Of a stretch of DNA of 64,000 bases, positions 10,383-20,717 are shown piece by piece. The stretch's first letter is position 1, and every line of letters starts with the position of its first letter. The DNA lies in contig JAYGXS010000007.1 in assembly GCA_036362985.1 (NCBI GenBank), positions 4,596,987 through 4,660,986 of the forward strand, in the 5' to 3' direction. Source of the stretch: Ligula intestinalis. Lineage: Eukaryota; Platyhelminthes; Cestoda; Diphyllobothriidea; Diphyllobothriidae. The translations under genes were made by a program, and so were the position numbers. Below the pieces are notes generated by a model that did not search any database, was not told the origin of the DNA, and was given only the letters and a program-made list of their open reading frames with translations.

Positions 10383-11140
10383 AAATATAGGCAAACGCCT
10401 TTGAACTCCCTATGGATACACAGTAGTTAAGAAATACATCGGCAATGCCAAACATTTCAAGTAAGGTCATTTACGTAATTGTCGGTGACTGCTCACTTGT
10501 TCCAAGTAATATAATCAGATGGGATGATGTCAGTTAGCACGAACCAGCAGGTGAAACTGAGCAAAAAGCGCAGAAAATGCAAAAAACTCCTTAGGCATGG
10601 CTCTGAATTCAAAAATGGAATGTATTTTGTGGTTTTTTTTTAGGAGAAAAACTGTCGCTCGTGGAGGAAATTGTTCGAAGAATATGCCAGAATGCAGCTG
10701 TTAATGTTGGCGGCAGGTAAGGGGGTTCACCACAACTTGTATCTTGATCGGAAGTGCCATACGGGGATGATACTGCAGAGTCACGAGAACATTCCGAAAA
10801 ATCGGAGCTGCGACCACGATATGCCTTTTCTGGGGCCATCGTCAACGCGACGAAGATAGGAGAAGCCGCCACGATCGCAATTATCCGTTAATGGTCGACA
10901 TAAGCCAGCTGCGCGCACATGGAGAAATTTAGTGCAAAGAATAAATTTCATAATTAAATGTTACTCAAACGACGCAAGTAATACTATATGAAATATTATA
11001 TTTCCTTCGTCTGTAGTAGGCCTGCAGCGGTCAACTGGTGTTAGAGTGAGCATTACTATAGCAGTCTAGCTTTTTTAAAGACTTCTACGGAAGCGGACAT
11101 AACAAAATCCAGGGGCAGAGCATTCCAAGCTTCAACCACT
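10383..11140 (-). other. CR1 family A long 3' untranslated region
   Basis: This non-coding part lies between the RT end and the tail. The minus-strand frame at 10872-10609 is not conserved in sequence in the equivalent regions near 58.1 kb or 53.8 kb, so I do not treat it as a gene. A0 and A7 have much shorter 3' regions, which suggests at least two family A subtypes with a common last 50 or so bases. Confidence 0.6.
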
Positions 11141-11145
11141 CTATT

Positions 11146-12340
11146 TCAAAAGAAGAACTTTCGTAGGTCTAGTCTGGCCCCTGTTACGCGTAGTTTGAAC
11201 GGATGTCCCCTTAAGTTCGTGGTTGTAGCTAACTCGAAGAAATTGCCAGGCAGCAGACAGCAGTCCTGACCACGCATTATACGAAATGTTTGTATCAGGT
11301 CACCACGTAGCTGCCTGTAACTCAAAATTAAGAGGTGGATGTTAGCTAAACGTGTTTCATTGGGTAATGATCCCTGTCCGGTCACAAGCTTAGTTGCACG
11401 CTTTTGTACCTTCTGGAGGAAAATGAGGTCTTTAGCGGTCCAGGGTTTCCATGCTTCGATAGCGAACTCCAGTTTCGGTCGTACAAATGTTCCAAAGACC
11501 TTAGCGAAGCAGTCTTTATCGAAGGCGCACAAAGCCCGTTTAACAAGGTACAGGACGGACATCGCAGACTAAGCTACTTTTGCGCACTGCAGCGAGGGCT
11601 TAAGCGACGTCGTGATCCACAATCCTTAATCTTTCTGCACGTCCACTTCTTGCAGTTGGACGCCATTGAGGCTGTAAACCATGGGGTTCCGATAGCTGGG
11701 TCGGCCATCTCTTAGGATACTGCATTTTTCTCGTTGAACGGCAAAAGCCAGTCTTGAGACCAAGTTTGAGGATGGTTTGGGTTTATCTGCAAACGTTCTT
11801 CGCCAGCTGAATTTTTGATGACGTTCCAATTCTTAATGTCATCGGCAAACATAGCCACATCGCAGTCCAGTTTACGGACGGAGTCATTGACGTATATACT
11901 GAACAGTATAGGGCCAAGGACAGAGCCTTGGGGGACACCGCTCTCGACTGCAACGTCTGCTGACTGCTGGTCACCAATATGAACCATTTGAGAGCGACCT
12001 AGTAGGAAGCCTCGAATCCACTTCAGCAGATTTCCTTTAACACCTAGTTGGCTGAGTTTGTGCAAAAGTCTTTGATGTGGGACACAATCGAAAGCCTTCT
12101 TGAAATCAATATAGATTTCATGAAGCGGACTTCCTTTATCAGCTGCCCGGGTCCAACGTTCCAAGCAATACTGCAAGTTCGTCATGCAGAGCCTGCCTCT
12201 TCGGAATCCATGCTGCGCATCCGATAGTAGGTTATACTATTCTAGGAAACACAAAAGCTCTCGCTTGAATAATTTTTCTATGATTTTGCAACAGATCGAA
12301 GTCAGGCTGATTAGTCAATAATTGTTTGCGAAAACCTTTT
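11146..12340 (-). pseudogene. CR1 family A reverse transcriptase, copy A2
   Basis: From 12340 downward I read KKVFANNY, a TGA where CR1 proteins have Arg, LISLTSICCKIIEK, AQHGFRRGRLC, then the frame 12185-11712 with the first catalytic aspartate in YIDFKKAFDCVPHQRLL, SGVPQGSVLGPILFSIYVND and MFADDIKNW. The C-terminal frame 11562-11146 has RATKLVTGQGSLPNETRLA and NYRQLRGDL-like SYRQLRGDLIQTFRI and ends in ARLDLRKFFF. Catalytic motifs are intact, but frame breaks near 11700 and 11560 and stops in the fingers inactivate it. It is among the better-preserved family A copies here. Confidence 0.75.
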
Positions 12341-12342
12341 TG

Positions 12343-13270
12343 CCGTATTTATACAACGGCTATTCGAGCCAAACCAGGTATCACATTGGTTAATGTGATA
12401 TCTGTAACAAATAAGATCGCTTAACCTAGAGCCATTTATTTTTAGTTGAAGCCCTATTTTATATTCCTTACAGAATCCTGAATCCATCCGTTAATTTCTG
12501 ATCCTTCGCTGATAATAGGCGGGTATGAGTTCTCCGTCCAGACCGCACCAGTAGGCATGTATGTGGTTGTCTTATTTATATGAAAGCTTCCTTTTAGTCT
12601 TTCCCGCTCGATCTAGATACCACGTCATGCTCCGGCAATTATTACTGAGCATCTATTACCCTGTTGTCCCGACAAAAGGCGATTCTCAGATGCATTATTA
12701 TTCTGGGGGTCTGCAACAGAGAAACAACGTGCATCAAAAAACACTACCCTACTCGATTTACCTGAGACCTATTGAGGCCACCAAGATTGTTACCATTGGA
12801 GCGAATAAACCTTGTGATTTATTTTTCGTTAATGAAGAATAAATTCGTACGCATTGTTTTGGGCGATGAGAGAAAGGGTACCACTGGCGGCCGCAATCAT
12901 TACACGTGTCAGCGTACTTTCACACAGGTTCAAATTACTAGGATTACACTGAAATGCCTCGGTTCAGATACATCTGCATCGTTTAGCATCATGCGTTGCC
13001 GGTCCGGGTAATATTTCCAGAGGTATTTCTTCAATCCAGACTGCTGTCCAAATGGCGAGGTGTTGTGGGGCATAAATGTTTGTTGTTCGGTCGTATTGAT
13101 AACTGCATTCGTGTACCTAAAACCCGAAATCCGTCTTTTCTGACACGGAAATTTAAATGCTAAATTGGGGCTATATCATGTGGCATAATAATAAGTTGCG
13201 TTGTCTCATAAAACGTGAAAATGTTATTACGATTTTAAGTTACTATTCCACCTGAAGTACACGGAGTCTT
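12343..13270 (+). mobile_element. LINE family B copy B2, endonuclease part, decayed
   Basis: The DNA aligns with 2340-2920 of B1: ACAAATAAGATCGCTTAACC matches the NARSVLNKMAQL region, and CCCGACAAAAGGCGATTCTC matches the SPRQKAISG region; GTGATTTATTTTTCGTTAATG matches DLIFTND. It is full of stops and cannot be read through. It retains GAA at the position where B1 has CAG in the catalytic ITETW motif. Beyond about 12850 the match fades and I cannot define the 3' end. Confidence 0.6.
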
Positions 13271-13691
13271 CTTAATATTTTTTTCGATGAGATTCGGCGT
13301 TAAAATTCAAACACTGTCTTCCATCTTAATACTAAGGTTTATTTGGAAAGCACATCTTCGGTGCCATCAAAACCCCAGAAGGCAGGAAAAAACCTACAGC
13401 ATTTCCCTTCTTCTGCAGTCACAATCGCTTCAGCCGCCAGTCTTTTCTGCAATGTGTGGAAACCCTCCTCGGGTGTTATATCCGTTTTGGTCCGAATTCA
13501 ATGATGAAAACCGGGCTGGAAAAGTGTCGTGTTTTTAAAAAAATATACGCGTGTTATTATTTGAGAAGAGCTGGTTGGTCTTTCTTCTAAATTTAACTAT
13601 GCTATGACTTTTTTGAATATCGTTGGGTAGGACATTCCATATGATCGCATATCTTATGGTGTAGAAATTTGAAACAACAATGCAGGTTATT

Positions 13692-14212
13692 TCCATCTTA
13701 TGAATAACCTGCATTGTTGTTTCGTTCCTGGTTATTTCTTTGCCCAGGCTAACAAGCCAACTTTGCGCGGGCATTCCCTCAAACTACGCCCGGGCAAAGC
13801 AAGGATCGACGGAAGAAAATTTTTCTTTACCAACAGAGTAGTTTCAGCGTGGAACGCTTTTCCAGAAGAGGAAGTCCTCTCCACTTGTGTCAATGCATTT
13901 AAGAGTAGACTGGACATGTATCAAGCGCAAACGCAATGAAGGTTAAAATTCCTTCATCAGATTACAATGAATCACTTTACAATGAATCACATTGCTTATC
14001 ACATACACTGCATCAAATCATACTACTCGCAATTTGAAAGTAGTCATATATTTTTCTGTCATATTTTTGGGGAGATTGTCTCCCCGGAACATTTAACTGT
14101 CGAACATTTTAAATTTTTCTTTGTATCAACTTATTTCCTATCATACTGTTACCAACAGGGAGTTCAAAGGCATTCACCTATCTTTCCCTCAATAAACTGA
14201 TACTGATACTGA
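13692..14212 (+). mobile_element. CR1 family A copy A7, 3' end, nested in B3
   Basis: This short 5'-truncated copy encodes only the last residues of the CR1 RT and a brief 3' region ending AATAAACTGATACTGATACT, a hexamer tail in place of the usual GACTT pentamers. It lies in the opposite orientation to the LINE it interrupts. At its 5' junction there is a perfect 21-base inverted repeat (13671-13691 and 13703-13723). Confidence 0.75.
13703..13939 (+). pseudogene. CR1 RT C-terminal fragment (copy A7)
   Basis: The frame reads LHCCFVPGYFFAQA, TLRGHSLKLRPGKARIDGRK, RVVSAWNAFPEEEV and FKSRLDMY, which are the C-terminal blocks seen in A0, A2 and A3. About 75 residues remain and all catalytic parts are missing, so it cannot act alone. 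The frame is open to its natural stop. Confidence 0.7.
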
Positions 14213-16234
14213 TCGTTGGGCCGTTCTAGCCTAAGGGTTTTTTATCGTGTGTTCGTTTTTTTCTAGTGGGACGGTAACCGTAATTGTTTGTTAACATATT
14301 ATTGCTGAGGATAGTATGATCATGTGTTACTTTAAATAGGAAATTTAGACAATTTTGGAGGGGTTTAAGACAATATCTATTGTAAATTGTTGTATAGGAA
14401 TCTCGGGCGTCTTCGCGTTCAGACAGCAATCTGGTAAACCGTCTCTGAATATTTCTAATTTGTCTCTATCCTCTGATGGCATGGTACCGAAAAATATTGA
14501 ACAGTAATCTAGAAAAGGTAAAACATACATTTTACAAAGTTGAGTCTTAAGTATACTCGATGTGAAATTTCTACTTATGGAGCCCAGTAATCGATTGGCT
14601 TTTGGTGCTATTTGTTTAACATGCGGGGATAAGTCTAGAATATTAGAATAACTAAGATGTAAATCTGTTATGGATGTCTTCTATTTTATTTCTTGATCAC
14701 TAAACACTATGGGGGAATTTTAAGTGGTCTAAAATCACGAGATGACACTTTGTTGGTGAGAATGGCCTTTGCCAGTTAACACTCCAGTCATTTAGTTTTT
14801 AAAGATATAATTTTAATCATTCTAGGTAAACTTGTTATTGAAGTTTTGTTATGTGCATATGCGAGTGTTAAGTCGTCTGCATATAAAACAGTTTGGCTGT
14901 GATTGGTCAGAAATATAACTGAAAAATAGTAGAGGGCCTAAAATTGTGCCTTGGGGTAGTCCACTAGTGAAAGGAGATGGGACTGAGACCGTTTTGAATC
15001 TGTACTACTTGAGAACGGTTTTCGAGGTAGGATTTGAGAAAATCAATTAGAAGGAAGCGAATGCCATTGCTTATAAGCTTTGTTATGAGTCCTTTGTGGG
15101 GACTTTGTAACAGCCTTTTTTAAATCAACATATACCGTTGCTATTGTGTTTCCTATGTCTCCATTTTGGGATATGAAATCTAGAAATGTGACGTGGCATG
15201 ACTGGGCATGACTTCTTAGGTAAAATGCATGTTGAGAGGCGGGTATGAGGTTGGTGTTTGTCAAGTCATTAAGCATTTGGTCGTGAACTATCTCTTCTAG
15301 GATTTTAGAAATTGATAAAGTTCTATGAACACCACGATAGCTTTGAATTTTAGCTCGGATACCGTTTTTGTGGATTGGTGCAATACTCGAGTATTTCCAT
15401 ATGTCTGGAAAAGTTGCGCTTGACTGAAGTAGCGAAAGTAGTTTAGACAGTAGAATTGGTGAGTATATCAGATGGTTAAGAATGCATGGGGGATTTCATC
15501 TGTCCCATAAGAGGTAGATGTATGCAACTTCCTGATAGCTGCTTAAACCATTTCCTCGCTGAAACAGATTTCGGTAAGGGTACACGTTGTTAGTTCAGTA
15601 GGTTGTGGAACAGATTAGTTTTCTTTTGAATAGTTTGCGGAAAGGAACTCATTAAAAATATTAGGTATTGTGGTGTTGTTTGTGTTGGCTTGTCCTGAGT
15701 CATCGACAATAACTTGACGTCCTAATTTTCGTTGAACACACATTTGTTTTTCGAAATATTTGAGCCATTTGCTCAGGGGAGTCTAGTGCACGTTTTTCTG
15801 TCGCTACATGTTAGTTTCTTTCGATGTTAGTTGCCATATCATTTATTTCTCTAATCCTTCGCTTTGTGAATAGATGACTGACACTGGGGTGGTGTATCTG
15901 TGCTCTTAAGTTGTCAGTAGTTTTGAAAAAGAGGTAGGTAATTTGTGCTTCTGCGTTGGGGATATTATGTCTACTCATGTTTCTCTCGTAGTGGTAAGTG
16001 TAGAGTATAGCAGCTTCAGTGATTCTGTGGGAGACGTTGTCATAAGGACAATAAAGTATTCTTCACAGAAATCTTTTAAAAGTGAAATCATATTTTCGAG
16101 GATTTTCAGGCAATCAGTGATCTCAACCTGCTTCTTGATTTTAACGAATACACACAAGATTGTTAAAGCAAATTACTCTCTTTTATATTAACATTACAAA
16201 GGTATGCTAAATGAATGTCTTCAGGGGTTGTCTT

Positions 16235-16552
16235 TCATCGGCTTTTTCTGACTTCAGGACTCAATTTGGACAATTGTCCGCTGTAATCTATGCCGAAGTT
16301 TTTCTGGCAATGCTGAAGGCGTTCCGCCATTGACAAATCGGCAAGAGAGCATTTTTCGCCTGTCTTTTCGGTCGTTTTCATCAGTGGTAATTGACCATTT
16401 CTATTTTCGTAGGTGAACGCTCGCTTTAGGGCTTTAGGATAAATTTCAATTCCCTGAGCAGCCAAAGCCCGTCCAGCTACCAAATAAAAATGTTTGCGAT
16501 CAAAGCTGGCTGACAATGCGCCTGGGTCTGAATTCAAATGCTGTTTCTGCGT
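16235..16552 (-). CDS. orphan open frame, about 105 residues, unrecognised
   Basis: The minus-strand frame is open from a TAG near 16555 to a TGA at 16235-16237. Composition looks protein-like (balanced charge, few repeats) with stretches such as HFYLVAGRALAAQGIEIYP, AFTYENRNG and SMAERLQHCQKNFGIDYSG. Upstream in another frame I can read GRSDAVEETPRASFRIANAE, so the two may be one frame broken by a single-base shift near 16540, or an exon behind an acceptor-like AG. There is no Met at the natural start; the first codon in the open part is not ATG. It sits just upstream of LINE B3 in the same orientation but does not resemble its protein. A decayed host exon or an unknown repeat protein are both possible. 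Confidence 0.35.
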   Translation of the reverse strand, partial: TQKQHLNSDPGALSASFDRKHFYLVAGRALAAQGIEIYPKALKRAFTYENRNGQLPLMKTTEKTGEKCSLADLSMAERLQHCQKNFGIDYSGQLSKLSPEVRKSR

Positions 16553-16559
16553 TTGCTAT

Positions 16560-17285
16560 CCTAAATGAAGCTCGCGGAGTCTCCTCCACGGCGTCTGAGC
16601 GTCCTACTTTCGGTTTATCGTTTAGCTGCATTATGATGTGCCAACAAGTTACTGTGAAGTGTCGATTATCTGTTATTTAGTATATACGCTTGCTGTCTTA
16701 AACTTATTTTATACCCAACGTTGCTTGACCCATAGTATGGTTTTAAAGCTAATCAAAATCGTGTAGAAAGACTGTCTTTCCATCTGTCAAACCCCTTTTG
16801 ACGGTGCCCAAGAGGTGCCTTACCGATTAATCTTGTTATTATTTAACTTCGAAAATACGTGTGAATCGAAATTATGCTACGCATCATCAGCCTGATTCAT
16901 TAGAAAGAATATATAAATATTTACTTGAAAAGGACATTTCAAAGTGAAAAGTATTACAATTTGAATCGAAAATTACATCTCGGTAGTGTCTGCACCTCGG
17001 TTTGGTCCGCAGATCGCCCTCTGTCCATCAGCAGCGTGTCTGCTCTCGTGGATCTCGTCTCGACAACTGCAGGTCTCGACAACAGAGTATCGTGTCGCCA
17101 ACAGCATAATGCCCTTTTACACGCAGCCTCGCTATTGCTTCCCGTTGGCCCCTCCGCTAGTGGCCGATGCGAGCAGCCATCGTGTTGTGTCCTCAGTGTG
17201 ACCCATCGCGCCACTGCGACCCGCGCATGTGCATGCGTCCTTTCGTGGCTCCTCGTGATGCGTGACCTCAAAGCGACTAGTAATA
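16560..17285. other. unassigned, GC-rich patch 16990-17280
   Basis: Three overlapping frames run through a locally GC-rich patch at 16990-17280 on both strands. None has family motifs and composition alone explains the open frames. I do not call a gene. Confidence 0.35.
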
Positions 17286-18029
17286 GGGTTGCGTCTACAT
17301 TATCAATTTTCAAAGGCAAAATACGTTAACATCTAAAGTAGATGGAAGTAAAGTCTTAACTGTCTGTCCCCTTCCCAAACATGCAACTGATCGACTTTAA
17401 AAAGAGTCGTTTTCGCATTTGAGTCTCACCCCGAGAAAGTAAAGTGGTCTCTTAATATGATGATATTTTTCATCTGCAGGGTCAAGCATCATTTCCAAAT
17501 GATGCCAATTTTTTGCGTCTACAACCCTGACGGTAATCTTCAAATTTTCTGTTGATTTTCGTCGTGGGTTCTATTGTTATGGCCAACTTGTCGGTAGACT
17601 CTGAAGTCTGCTTCGTCGCATCTTGTTGATGCTCTCGTGACTTTCATGTTCCCCTACTCCTTTTGGTCCGTTTTCGCCGATCAGCTCCTTCGTCTCACCA
17701 CTATGGGGCTATATGATGTAGTTTTAGGACAAGGAGCGTTCAGAACCCTAAACTTCACGATCCCATCTCACTGCATCATATCATCCCATTTAAATCGACT
17801 TAACTTTAAAGGTGGATTTTTTCTACTATACCTTTCGGAAATTGGGAGCTCGTTGAACTCTGCCACCGAGTTCAATCCTAGGAGTTTTTATCACTGCCTG
17901 TTTTCAAATTCAACATATTAACATAACATTAACATAATCTAACATAACAAATTTGCATTTATTTTTTCCATAGCAGTAAGGTTTTAATGAAGGGACACCT
18001 TGAGCTTTAAATATACAATTTATTTATGG
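17286..18029 (+). mobile_element. LINE family B copy B4, 3' end only
   Basis: The first bases encode STLSIFKGK and then stop, matching the end of the B1 RT; what follows matches the B1 3' untranslated region (GGGTCAAGCATCATTTCC, CTAGGAGTTTTTATCACTGCC, GAGCTTTAAATATACAA). It is 5'-truncated just before the last coding residues. The tail is a decayed A/T run. Confidence 0.7.
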
Positions 18030-18780
18030 TATGCATGGTAGTAAAATTCCTATTTACAAACAGCGCTTATTTACAATAATGTTCAATGATGTTGGTTTAT
18101 TATGGCGAACTAATAAAGGGGCAGTTAAACGTTTCCTGTAACGTAAATTGACAAAAGAATTCAGTTAGTTTAATTAACGATCGTTTCGTCTCCCATCTTT
18201 ACTACTGTGCAAAACATGCGTAGGTTTTGGCGTGTTTTTCCTTGCGTTTTAATTCATCCGGATAAATCTGTACAATATTCCCGTTAGATTCGCGCATGTC
18301 CCATTACTTATTTTGAATACTGAGTCGACACATGTGAATGCTTAAAAATGCCGAAGAAAGCAGAGAAGACTAGCAGCTACTGCAGCTGGTGGCATGTCGC
18401 ACAGATACTTTTAGGTCGACTTAGAAATCGGAGGTTTCTTCTGCGCGCACAGAATTGTGAGTAATGCCTACGCGCGTCGGACAGTCAGCATAGAAGGCCA
18501 CCCCGCGCATGCGCTAATGGCTGGATGTGGCTTCCTGCAGTGCTGGGGCCCGCAAAATGTGCACAATTATGTGGGTGCCTTTTGTACAAACCGCCAGTTG
18601 AGAGGGCCGACCTATCACTGGTATCTCTAAGATAGGCTTAGGGTAGTGAATCACGTGCTCCGAAAATCGGCCGCGTTCCTCAAGAAGAAAGACACATTAC
18701 AAGTGAGTACACTTAAACTTTCTCCTAACAGCACAGATGCAGTGTTCCAGAAGAAGACGATGTGATCACTGGAAGAAGAG
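18030..18780. other. unassigned spacer
   Basis: No coding motif or repeat match is visible in this stretch. It leads into the 3' end of the minus-strand PLE. Confidence 0.3.
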
Positions 18781-18789
18781 TTTTATTTT

Positions 18790-18829
18790 CCTGACGTTTC
18801 GGATTTCGTAGGGAATCCTTAATCATAGG
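18790..18829 (-). ncRNA. hammerhead-ribozyme-like motif of PLE P1, degenerate
   Basis: On the minus strand the sequence reads CCTATGATTAA, then stem II GGATT with loop CCCTACG and AAATCC, then GAAACGTCAGG and an A-rich run with AATAAA. The GAAAC box and GUC site are exact. The first box is changed from the consensus CUGAUGA, so cleavage is doubtful. Hammerhead motifs in PLE terminal repeats are an established association; the fold here is my reading. Confidence 0.6.
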
Positions 18830-19180
18830 TGATGGTAGGGTAGTCATGGTCATGCACAGATAGGGTTAAAACATGCACCGGTTGCACGGTATATATAGTT
18901 CATAGTGGTCATCCTCGTGCGCGCGATAATTATTCACTTCTGTAGCCGCCGCTTGGGTCCTAATTGACGCGGTACTGGCTTGACACTTCACGTTCGACCG
19001 ACTAATTGCCAAAATTGCATTGTCAGCGTCGGATGCGGGCCTCATAATTGCGTGAAAATGATGCCCGCTATAGTCAGACTTGTTGCCGCGACTGGCCCTT
19101 CCCAGGTTTTTGAATCCGCTGCTCAGTACACTTCTCAGTATACCGTATGGGAACGCCGAATCGTTGCACTTGTTGATGGA

Positions 19181-19558
19181 CTATGGGCCTGAGGGCCACG
19201 AGTCTAGCAGCTCGTGGCTCACGCGGCTGTCACCTCTTGCGAGGATTTCGGCCTCGTCAAACTTGAAAATATGGCCGGGTCCCGTCAAGTGAGCTGCAAC
19301 CTGGGAGTTGGCGCCTTTCTTCCTCACCGCCGCTGCATGCTCGGCCATCCGCATCCAGAGTAATCTTCTGGTTTGTCCGATATAGTTGCTTAGTCCACAA
19401 GTAAACCAGATCCGGTAAAGGACTCCAGCCGTTTTCTGTCTTGGCAGTGGGTCTTTCGGTCTCATGACCCGGCGCCTGATGGTTGCTTCTCGTCTGTGCG
19501 CAACTCTAACTCCAAGTGGTGTGAGAAGGGAGCTGACCGCTCTCGACACATTCTTCAT
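19181..19558 (-). pseudogene. PLE GIY-YIG endonuclease domain (P1)
   Basis: This is the C-terminal nicking domain of a PLE polyprotein. The frame has a lead-in (VSSLLTPLGVRVAHRRE, VMRPKDPLPRQK), the GIY-equivalent VLYRIWFTC, the YIG motif in NYIGQTRR and the helix MRMAEHAA, then HLTGPGHIFKFDEAEIL. The catalytic Arg and Glu positions can be matched to R-x-x-E-H. The stretch is open for 125 residues, but the RT part is not present upstream, so it is a 5'-truncated copy. It resembles P5 near 33.8 kb more than P2 and P3. Confidence 0.75.
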
Positions 19559-20009
19559 GCAAGGAAGAGCTCGTCAAACTTTTGGGCCAGTTGGATGTGG
19601 CTTCTTCTATCGTTTCCGTATGCATTAGTTGACAAAATTGCGCGAGTAACTATTAGCTCTCAGTACCCGTCGTATATGTTTTAATTCAGCATTTTGTCTT
19701 CAACTTCACTGCAGTGGTGTATTTTGGTACACTCAAACCTGCCGATTAACCACTGTTTTTGGTCTTCTCACGCCGTTATATACTTTGTTTGGCAACAGGC
19801 ATTTAGGGAGTGACGGCGCCAGTCGACAGTTCTCCTAAATAAGTTGGTGGAGTCAACACTAATATTCTCAATTTAAACTCCTTCGGAGATCCGGGTCTAG
19901 TGACGTGCATGCTCCGTAACATCCATTTAGATGGGAAACTGCATTTTATTAACCCATTTCTTTAATATGGTTTATATTGTCTCTTTATTTCCCCTTACTT
20001 TTTTACAGG

Positions 20010-20717
20010 AGAAGACCGTGCTGTGGGGTCAGGAATGCTGCCTCGAATCCAAAAGAGTCATTCAGGCATGGAATGTCCTTTCTGCGAACATTATCATGTA
20101 CCCATTTATGGACATCTGTAAGACAAAGTTTGACCAGAATAGCCTTACGTGCCATCACGTCAGCTGGACGAATTAGGAGCTGTCTGATACCAAACATTTA
20201 AATTCCGTTAAAATTATTATCGCTATTTTTAAGTAATATTAATATTTACTCGAAGTATTCCTCATCGGGCACAACCAATAACTTCGCGCAGTTTCCTTCA
20301 CACTATGCAAACTGCAATGATCACGTCTACAGTCTGTGTGATCTCGGGAGGGACCCCTTGGCTCGCAGCCAACATTCAGAGCAGCATGTCCGTCCTAACT
20401 TTCACATACGTTCCCCCACGAGCAAAGTTTTACCCCCTAAAAATCGCAAATGACCTTTCATTTTTGAAATCTGAGCCAAGCCTTGGGATTTTTTTTACCA
20501 TCCGCTATTTTTACTCAGTCAAACCTGCTGGCGCGGGTTAACTGACATCAACCCATGTGACTCTACTGCTTGGAACTAGTGAGTAGTCGCCTATAATAAG
20601 TAAAACTACTTATTTTAAATGTTACTCTCTACCGACGCATTTCTTCACTACCATATAGCAATAGGGAGTTCAAAGGACTTTGACTATATTTCCCAAAATA
20701 TACTTGACTTAACTTTA
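20010..20717 (+). mobile_element. CR1 family A copy A4, 3' end
   Basis: The first part encodes ESKRVIQAWNVLSANIIM and DICKTKFDQN, the RT C-terminus of family A. About 500 bases of 3' untranslated region follow, ending in GGGAGTTCAAAGGACTTTGA and a degenerate TACTTGACTTAAC tail. It is 5'-truncated within the last 60 residues of the protein. Confidence 0.65.

Larger units (their letters stand above)
10353..12342 (-). mobile_element. CR1 family A copy A2, 5'-truncated
   Basis: On the minus strand the copy runs from a 5' truncation inside the RT fingers (12342) to a 3' tail at 10355-10380 that reads TTGAATAAATTGACTTGACT on the minus strand. The 3' untranslated region (about 10380-11140) is closely matched by 57800-58520, which fixes it as part of the element. 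Its 5' end abuts CCGTATT of the family B host copy. Confidence 0.8.
13535..16190 (-). mobile_element. LINE family B-like copy B3, degenerate, interrupted
   Basis: On the minus strand the parts follow the order of B1: a linker (15900-15650, RIREINDMA then RKLGRQVIVDDSG), the RT fingers and palm (15276-15043 with SQHAFYLRSHAQSCHVTFLD and TVYVDLKKA), the region 14530-14226 (LPFLDYCSIFFGTM, matching LPILEYCCPLFGLM of B1) and the C-terminus at 13690-13535 (YAIIWNVLPNDIQKS, matching CAFIWNNLPLDIR). The last two parts are separated by a plus-strand CR1 insertion at about 13692-14212. All parts carry stops. The 5' end is not clear. Confidence 0.65.
18781..19620 (-). mobile_element. Penelope-like element P1, 3' portion
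   Basis: On the minus strand a GIY-YIG endonuclease frame (19558-19181) is followed about 350 bases later by a hammerhead-type motif (18829-18790). This order, endonuclease then terminal repeat with ribozyme motif, is that of PLEs. The RT domain is absent. The upper limit is uncertain. Confidence 0.7.

Noticed and set aside
10609..10872. 87-codon minus frame in the CR1 3' region as a gene
   Set aside because: The aligned regions of copies A3 and A6 are open in this area too, but the residues are not conserved; it is untranslated sequence of the element.
16925..17329. 134-codon plus and 121-codon minus frames
   Set aside because: Mirror frames in a GC-rich patch; the plus frame runs into LINE B4 3' sequence at its end.
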